Assembly (NCBI GenBank): GCA_903842065.1
Contig: CAIMKZ010000051.1
Coordinates: 1 to 42,303 of the forward strand
Source of the DNA: an uncultured Acidobacteriaceae bacterium
GTDB lineage: Bacteria > Acidobacteriota > Terriglobia > Terriglobales > Acidobacteriaceae
Direction of reading: 5' to 3'
DNA length: 42,303 nt
Part shown: in pieces, positions 37,371-42,303 of the stretch
Layout of the letters: each line of letters starts with the position of its first letter
How positions within the stretch are numbered: the first letter of the stretch is position 1
Translations under genes and position numbers: made by a program
The notes under the pieces: model-generated
Databases searched by the model: none
What the model was told of the DNA's origin: nothing
The model's input: the letters and a program-made list of their open reading frames with translations, nothing else

Positions 37371-40300
37371 ATGATTTGGAATCGCTTAGAGCTGCCCGTT
37401 CAGGCGCACATCCGCGCGACGAACATCGTCCTGCCTGTCCGCGGCGTTCTTGCGCGGCTTGTACCCGCACTAGTCATTTCTCTCTTACTCTTTGTTGCCG
37501 ACGGTGTTGCGCAGGCTCCTGCCGCGCAGCCTGAAGCGGTGCCTGGAGGCATCTTTGCTGCGGCTCTCTCTCAGGGCCGATTCCTTGCACGGCGGAGCTG
37601 GCAGCCGGGCGGCATGCTCGACCGCCGCATCAGTGCGTCGCCGGCTGAGGCGGTCTTGCCCCTGGCCGGCGGCAACTCGACAGCTACCTGGACGGCGCTT
37701 GGCCCCGCGGCGATTGTGACGCCCCACTACGGCCTTGTCTCCGGGCGCGTTACGTCGATCGCGATCGATCCCGCCGACGCAACCGGCAACCATGTCTACA
37801 TTGGCACCACCGGCGGGGGAGTGTGGGCAGCGCAAAACGCGGCATCCTCTACCGTCTCGCAGATCGTCTTTCAGCCGCTTACCGACAACCTGTCGGCGCT
37901 GGGCGGTGCCTGGGATGCCTCGATCAGCATCGGCGCTCTCACGGCGCAGCCGGGGGGCACGGGTGTGGTGCTGGCCGGCACCGGCGACCCTAACGATGCC
38001 ACTGACTCCTACTACGGCGCGGGCGTTCTGCGCTCGACCGACAGCGGCTCAACCTGGAGCCTGATCGCACGCACCACCGATATGGAGTCAAGTCTGAGCT
38101 TGCAGAACTTCAGCTTTGCCGGCGAGGGCTTCGCGGGGTTCGCCTGGAGCACGGTGAATCCTCAGGTGGTGGTGGCGGCGGTATCGCAGGCTTACGAAGG
38201 CACTCTGGTAAATGCGGTGACGGCGCAGTCGAGTACGCAGGGGCTCTACTACTCGACCGACAGCGGATTGAGCTGGCATCTGGCCACGATCTCCGACAGT
38301 GGCGCGAACGTGCAGGGACCGCTCGACCGCTTTCCATCGCCCGACGGTAACGCCGCAACGGCGGTGGTATGGAATCCTGTTCGCAAGCTGTTCTTTGCCG
38401 CAGTGCGCTATCACGGCTACTACAAGTCAACGGACGGCATTACCTGGACCCGGCTTGCCAATCAGCCGGGCGCAGGTTTGGCGGCGTCCAAGTGCCCCAC
38501 CAACTCAGGCTCGACCGGCTCCATCGCCTGCCCTATCTATCGCGGCGCTCTGGCAGTCAATCCGGTCACTGGGGACATGTTTGCCTGGACCGTGGATGCG
38601 AACAACCAGGATCAGGGCCTCTGGCAGGATCTCTGCGCGCTCACAGGCGGAGTCTGCACCAACCAGACAATCTCCTTCGGCCAGCAGTGGCCGACGGCCG
38701 CGCTTGAGACCAGCACCATGCAGGGCTCGGCGACGATCGCTAACGGCGTCTATACACTGGCGCTGGCGGCCGTGCCGGTGCCGAATCAGCAGGCGGTAGA
38801 GGTCTTTGCCGGCGCAACCGATCTTTGGCAGACGGCCTGCCCGGTCTCGCTGGGCTGCACCTGGCGCAATACCACCAACGCGAACACCTGCCACAGCGCG
38901 GCGGTCGGTCCGTTTCAACATGCGCTGGCCTTTCACTCGTCAAACGCAAACGAGCTCTTTGTCGGCAACGACAGCGGCCTTTGGCGCTCGATGGATTTGA
39001 TCGCCGAGACCGGATCGGTTTGCGCCGCCACGGACGCGACCCACTTTCAGAACCTAAACGGGCAGCTGCAAAACAAGGACGGCAGCGCGGGCTCGCTGGC
39101 CGAGCCGACCAGCATCTCGGCGGTCCTTAATACGCCTTATACGCTGCTGGCAGGCTTCGGCGTCAACGGTGCGGCCGGGGTCAAGGCGAACGCAGTAACC
39201 GCCAACTGGCCGCAGGTGCTGGGCGGATACGGCGGACCGGTTGGGGTTGATCCGAACATAAGCTCGAACTGGTATGTGAACGATCAGTCCGGCGTGGCCA
39301 TCTACCAGTGCACGCAGTCGGCAGCATGTACGCCGGCCGATTTCGGTACTTCTCCAGTCGTCGGCAGCACGAGTGTTGGCGGCGATGGAGCAGCCATGTC
39401 AGAGCCTGCGCCGTTCCTGCTGGACCCGCTCGACTCGTCGCAGCTCATCGTCGGCACCTGCCGGGTGTGGCGCGGCGCGGCTTCGGGCCAGGGCTGGGCC
39501 TCTACAAATGCCGTTAGTCCGATCCTCGACACCGGCGCAACCACCGGCGCCTGCGCTGGTGACACATTGATCCGGACGCTCGCGGCCGCGCAGCTCACCG
39601 CCACGACGGAGGTACTCTACGCCGGCACCTACGGCTCGGCGAACGGCGGCGGACTGCTGCCCGGACACATTCTTTCGGCGACTTACGATTCCTCAACCGG
39701 AACCATGCCCACGTGGCACGATCTGACCCTGAATCCGGTAGGAAACAACAGCCACAGGCTCAACTACTACGGCTTCGACATATCGAGCATCTCAATCGAT
39801 GCGCATAGCTCCGGCACGATCTACGTGACTGTGGAGGCTGCTCAGCAGACCGCGGCGGCGAGCGTGCAGACCGTCTACCGCTCGACCGACAGCGGGGCCA
39901 CGTGGAACTCGATCATGGCCAACCTGCCCAACTCGCCGGTGAGTACGCTGGTAGTCGATCCGGGCAATGCGAACACGGTCTATGTGGCCACCGACCAGGG
40001 TGTCTACTACACAACGGCTGTTGCAACGTGCGCGACGGCGCAGTCCAAGTGCTGGTCGGCCTTTGGCAGCGGGATGCCGCAGGCGCCTGTGGTTGCGCTC
40101 AGCGCCGCTCCGCAGACGGCCTCGTCGAAGGTGCTGGTGGCTGCCACTTACGGCCGCGGCATCTGGCAGACAGCGCTGGTGTCGTCGGGCTCGGCCCAGA
40201 GCGCGGCATCGGTGAGTCCTTCGTCGCTCAGCTTCCCCTCCACGACCTACGGCACAACCAGCGCGGCGCTCTCGGTTACGCTCACCAACACCAGTCAGGT

Positions 40301-42194
40301 CGCGCTCACGCCCACATCGATCTCGATGAGCGGCAACGCGCAGGACTTTAACGCGGCGGGCTGCACGGGCCAGACGGTTGCCGCAGGTGCGAGCTGCACG
40401 ATCCAGGTGACGTTTACGCCTGCCGCTACAGGCTCGCGCACGGCCGTCATGACCATCTTCGCCAACGTCTACGGCGGCCAGCTCATCGTAGACCTGAACG
40501 GAACGGGTCTGGCGGGCGGCAGCGTATCGCTCACGCCTTCGAGCCTGTCGTTTGGTTCCGTACAGAACGGCGCAACCTCGGCAACTCAGCCGGCCCAGCT
40601 CACCAACCTCGGCGCGGCAGTGGTGACGATCTCGAACGTCTCGGTGACGCAACCCTTTGTGCTGGCCTCGAACAGTTGCGCAGCGACCCTGGCAACCAAC
40701 TCGGCCTGCCAGGTGACAGTCGCTTTTGCGCCCGTGCAGGCCGGACAAGTGAGCGGATTGCTGACCTTTACCAGCTCGGCCGGTACGCAGGCGGTGCAGT
40801 TGAACGGAACCGGCGCGGCGGGACCGACCGATACGCTGAGTGAGTCATCGCTTACCTTTGCTTCGACCTCCGTCGGCCAGGTATCGTCGGCGCAGGCGAT
40901 GACCATCACCAACGTGGGCGATCTGCCGCTTACTGTTTCCTCCATTACGGCGAGCGCGAACTTCCAGCAGTCAAGCAACTGCCTAAGCGGAGTTGCCGCT
41001 GGAACAGCGTGCTCTGTCTGGGTCGCCTTTGCGCCCACAGCTGCCGGAGTGCTCACGGGAACGCTTACCATCGTTGATGCAGTGGGGACAAAAACTGTCT
41101 CTCTCAACGGCACAGGGCTCCAGCCCGGCACGTTGACCGTGATTCCATCCAGCCTCACCTTCACGAATCAGCAGGCAGGCGTTGCATCTGCGCCGCAGAC
41201 GGTTACGATTACGAACTCCGGCGGAAGCTCGATCGCGTCGATCGGCTTCCAGCTCTCCGGCGCGGCGGCGGCCCAGTACTCCGTGGGCGCAACCACCTGC
41301 GGCGCGCAGTTGAACGCTGGCGCCAGCTGCACCGTGCAGGTGAGCTTTACTCCGGCGGGTACAGGTACGATTTCGGCGGCGTTGAACATCTCCTCGGCTA
41401 CGGCCGGTGTCTCCGCTGTGCAGGTGCAGCTGAACGGCTCCGGCAATCTGGTTACGGGACTTACTCTGTCGCCGTCACTGCTTACATTCGCTACGGCAAT
41501 CGCCGTCGGGCAGGCCAGCAGCGCGCAGATGGCAACGGTAACCAACTCAACCGGATTCGCAATCGGCACGGTTTCGGTGGCAACTGCCGCGCCGTTCAGC
41601 ATCTCGACTAACGGCTGCACAGGACAGTTGTCTGCCGGGGCTTCATGCACCCTTGGAATCGTCTTCCAGCCGACGGCGAGTGGTTCGGCGAATGGAACGC
41701 TGACCGTTACCTCGTCCGTAGTAACGACTCCGGCGACCGCGACTCTGACCGGAGCAGGCTATGACTTTACTGTCGCGCCGTCCGGTTCGTCGAGCTCAAC
41801 AGTATCGAGCGGTCAGGCAGCCAACTACCGCTTGACGCTCACGCCCATCGGCGCGCAGGGCAGCTTCACCTTTGCCTGCGGAACGCTGCCTGCCAATTCC
41901 ATCTGCATCTTCAACCCGGCGACGACAACCCTGTCTGCCGGAGTGCAGGGCAACGTACTTGTGCAGGTATACACGGGTTCGAGCCTGGCGATGCGCGGCG
42001 AGCCGGTGCTATTCGGCTCGCGCTGGCCGATTGCGCTGGCGCTGCTGGCGTTGCCTTTCGCGCTCCTGAAGCGGCGCAGGCTGCTGCTCGTCGTGCTGCT
42101 CGCTCTGGTCGCCGTATGTGGCATCTCAAGCTGCACAGCGGCTATCGGAGGCACCAAGGGAACTGACCTTGCCCGCGCAAAACGTATCCCTTAG
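37371..42194 (+). CDS. Giant secreted beta-propeller and HYDIN-type Ig repeat protein (1607 aa), probably 3'-truncated
   Basis: A signal peptide (hydrophobic stretch about 31-47, VAQA) precedes a large propeller region (about 75-940) of sialidase/VPS10-like repeats with STDSGSTWSLI, STDSGLSWHL and STDSGATWNSI Asp-box motifs and GYGGPVGV-type turns. Five HYDIN/ASPM-type Ig repeats of about 100 residues follow (starting near 948, 1053, 1155, 1254 and 1363) with the pattern SPSSLSF...VTNxG...CTVQVxFxPxAxG. A further domain (about 1463-1540), like one in the 2050-residue protein, leads to helix (WPIALALLALPFALL), KRRR, helix and ISSC. The C-terminal end (TAAIGGTKGTDLARAKRIP) is basic and unlike that of the other giant protein, fitting an IS insertion. 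Function is unknown; a surface or matrix location is likely. Confidence 0.8.
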   Translation: MIWNRLELPVQAHIRATNIVLPVRGVLARLVPALVISLLLFVADGVAQAPAAQPEAVPGGIFAAALSQGRFLARRSWQPGGMLDRRISASPAEAVLPLAGGNSTATWTALGPAAIVTPHYGLVSGRVTSIAIDPADATGNHVYIGTTGGGVWAAQNAASSTVSQIVFQPLTDNLSALGGAWDASISIGALTAQPGGTGVVLAGTGDPNDATDSYYGAGVLRSTDSGSTWSLIARTTDMESSLSLQNFSFAGEGFAGFAWSTVNPQVVVAAVSQAYEGTLVNAVTAQSSTQGLYYSTDSGLSWHLATISDSGANVQGPLDRFPSPDGNAATAVVWNPVRKLFFAAVRYHGYYKSTDGITWTRLANQPGAGLAASKCPTNSGSTGSIACPIYRGALAVNPVTGDMFAWTVDANNQDQGLWQDLCALTGGVCTNQTISFGQQWPTAALETSTMQGSATIANGVYTLALAAVPVPNQQAVEVFAGATDLWQTACPVSLGCTWRNTTNANTCHSAAVGPFQHALAFHSSNANELFVGNDSGLWRSMDLIAETGSVCAATDATHFQNLNGQLQNKDGSAGSLAEPTSISAVLNTPYTLLAGFGVNGAAGVKANAVTANWPQVLGGYGGPVGVDPNISSNWYVNDQSGVAIYQCTQSAACTPADFGTSPVVGSTSVGGDGAAMSEPAPFLLDPLDSSQLIVGTCRVWRGAASGQGWASTNAVSPILDTGATTGACAGDTLIRTLAAAQLTATTEVLYAGTYGSANGGGLLPGHILSATYDSSTGTMPTWHDLTLNPVGNNSHRLNYYGFDISSISIDAHSSGTIYVTVEAAQQTAAASVQTVYRSTDSGATWNSIMANLPNSPVSTLVVDPGNANTVYVATDQGVYYTTAVATCATAQSKCWSAFGSGMPQAPVVALSAAPQTASSKVLVAATYGRGIWQTALVSSGSAQSAASVSPSSLSFPSTTYGTTSAALSVTLTNTSQVALTPTSISMSGNAQDFNAAGCTGQTVAAGASCTIQVTFTPAATGSRTAVMTIFANVYGGQLIVDLNGTGLAGGSVSLTPSSLSFGSVQNGATSATQPAQLTNLGAAVVTISNVSVTQPFVLASNSCAATLATNSACQVTVAFAPVQAGQVSGLLTFTSSAGTQAVQLNGTGAAGPTDTLSESSLTFASTSVGQVSSAQAMTITNVGDLPLTVSSITASANFQQSSNCLSGVAAGTACSVWVAFAPTAAGVLTGTLTIVDAVGTKTVSLNGTGLQPGTLTVIPSSLTFTNQQAGVASAPQTVTITNSGGSSIASIGFQLSGAAAAQYSVGATTCGAQLNAGASCTVQVSFTPAGTGTISAALNISSATAGVSAVQVQLNGSGNLVTGLTLSPSLLTFATAIAVGQASSAQMATVTNSTGFAIGTVSVATAAPFSISTNGCTGQLSAGASCTLGIVFQPTASGSANGTLTVTSSVVTTPATATLTGAGYDFTVAPSGSSSSTVSSGQAANYRLTLTPIGAQGSFTFACGTLPANSICIFNPATTTLSAGVQGNVLVQVYTGSSLAMRGEPVLFGSRWPIALALLALPFALLKRRRLLLVVLLALVAVCGISSCTAAIGGTKGTDLARAKRIP

Positions 42195-42303
42195 CAAGCT
42201 GTTCTAATGCGAAGGGGTAGCGAAGATGACGAAGTCGAAGCGGGGACGTTACACGCTTGAGTTCAAGCAGGAAGCAGTTCGGCTTGTTGAGTCGGGCCAG
42301 AGC
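42164..42303 (+). mobile_element. Left end of an IS3-family insertion sequence (partial)
   Basis: The transposase gene starting at 42226 shows that an IS3-type element begins nearby and runs off the window. The left boundary is not proven: TGACCTTGCCCGCGC at 42164 starts with the TG typical of IS3-family ends and lies 62 bases before the transposase ATG, a normal distance. TGTTCTAATGCG at 42210 is an alternative. The right end and any target duplication are outside. Confidence 0.5.
42226..42303 (+). CDS. IS3-family transposase OrfA, N-terminal fragment
   Basis: The 26 residues visible (MTKSKRGRYTLEFKQEAVRL, then VESGQS) are the typical beginning of IS3/IS911-type OrfA with its helix-turn-helix: RYTLEFKQEAV is diagnostic. 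GGGGTAGCG lies upstream as a weak ribosome site. OrfA binds the IS ends; with OrfB (not visible) a frameshift gives the active transposase. Confidence 0.85.
   Translation, partial: MTKSKRGRYTLEFKQEAVRLVESGQS

Overview
The window reads as a chromosomal segment of an Acidobacteriota bacterium, probably class Terriglobia (subdivision 1). This is inferred from gene content, not from a database search. The pointers are a complete alternative complex III operon (actABCDEF), very large secreted NHL/Ig-like repeat proteins with a distinctive hydrophobic C-terminus, an isoquinoline-1-oxidoreductase-type molybdoenzyme pair, a FecR/DUF6600 protein, a class II (B12-dependent) ribonucleotide reductase and a DUF4160/DUF2442 pair. 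Coding DNA is moderately GC-rich; some non-coding gaps are AT-rich.

Layout. At 1-98 is the tail of a membrane protein. At 553-3328 a two-gene molybdenum hydroxylase operon encodes the [2Fe-2S] subunit and the Tat-exported Mo subunit. At 4026-5692 lies a doxX - marR - pirin operon in which doxX carries an in-frame TGA. A strong hairpin at 5784-5830 separates it from a minus-strand pair: a 2050-residue NHL/Ig-like protein and a small outer-membrane beta-barrel 15 bases downstream of it. From 13318 to 19721, on the minus strand, are nrdJ with a good sigma70 promoter, an NrdR box and a downstream hairpin, then a FecR/DUF6600 protein with long Pro/Gly repeats and its own terminator. From 19822 to 27037 is a mixed, mostly minus-strand stretch: a zinc-ribbon protein, a ceramidase-family hydrolase, a papain-like C1 peptidase, the plus-strand DUF4160/DUF2442 pair, a small zinc-ribbon membrane protein, hemB, a zinc-ribbon membrane protein, and an Amt ammonium transporter coupled to a 59-residue membrane protein.

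From 27390 to 37171 a tightly packed plus-strand operon encodes alternative complex III: ActA (pentaheme cytochrome c), ActB (molybdopterin-oxidoreductase-like/Fe-S fusion), ActC (NrfD-like), ActD (DUF3341), ActE (monoheme cytochrome c) and ActF (NrfD-like). A lipoprotein and a class II CPD photolyase follow in the same array. Together the Act proteins form a quinol:electron-acceptor oxidoreductase replacing the bc1 complex; no terminal oxidase is in the window. The window ends with a second giant secreted protein (beta-propeller plus HYDIN-type Ig repeats), whose C-terminus appears to be cut by an IS3-family element running off the right edge.

Most notable points: the nonsense codon in doxX; degenerate 7-bp repeat arrays lying inside two act genes, one within the ActE signal-peptide region; a shared C-terminal helix/basic-cluster/helix/Cys module in the two giant secreted proteins; a probably leaderless DUF4160 promoter with a 16-bp palindrome; and a photolyase coupled to the respiratory operon. 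I did not find a clearly new multi-gene system. The giant-protein C-terminal module with its partner beta-barrel is the best candidate for something under-described.
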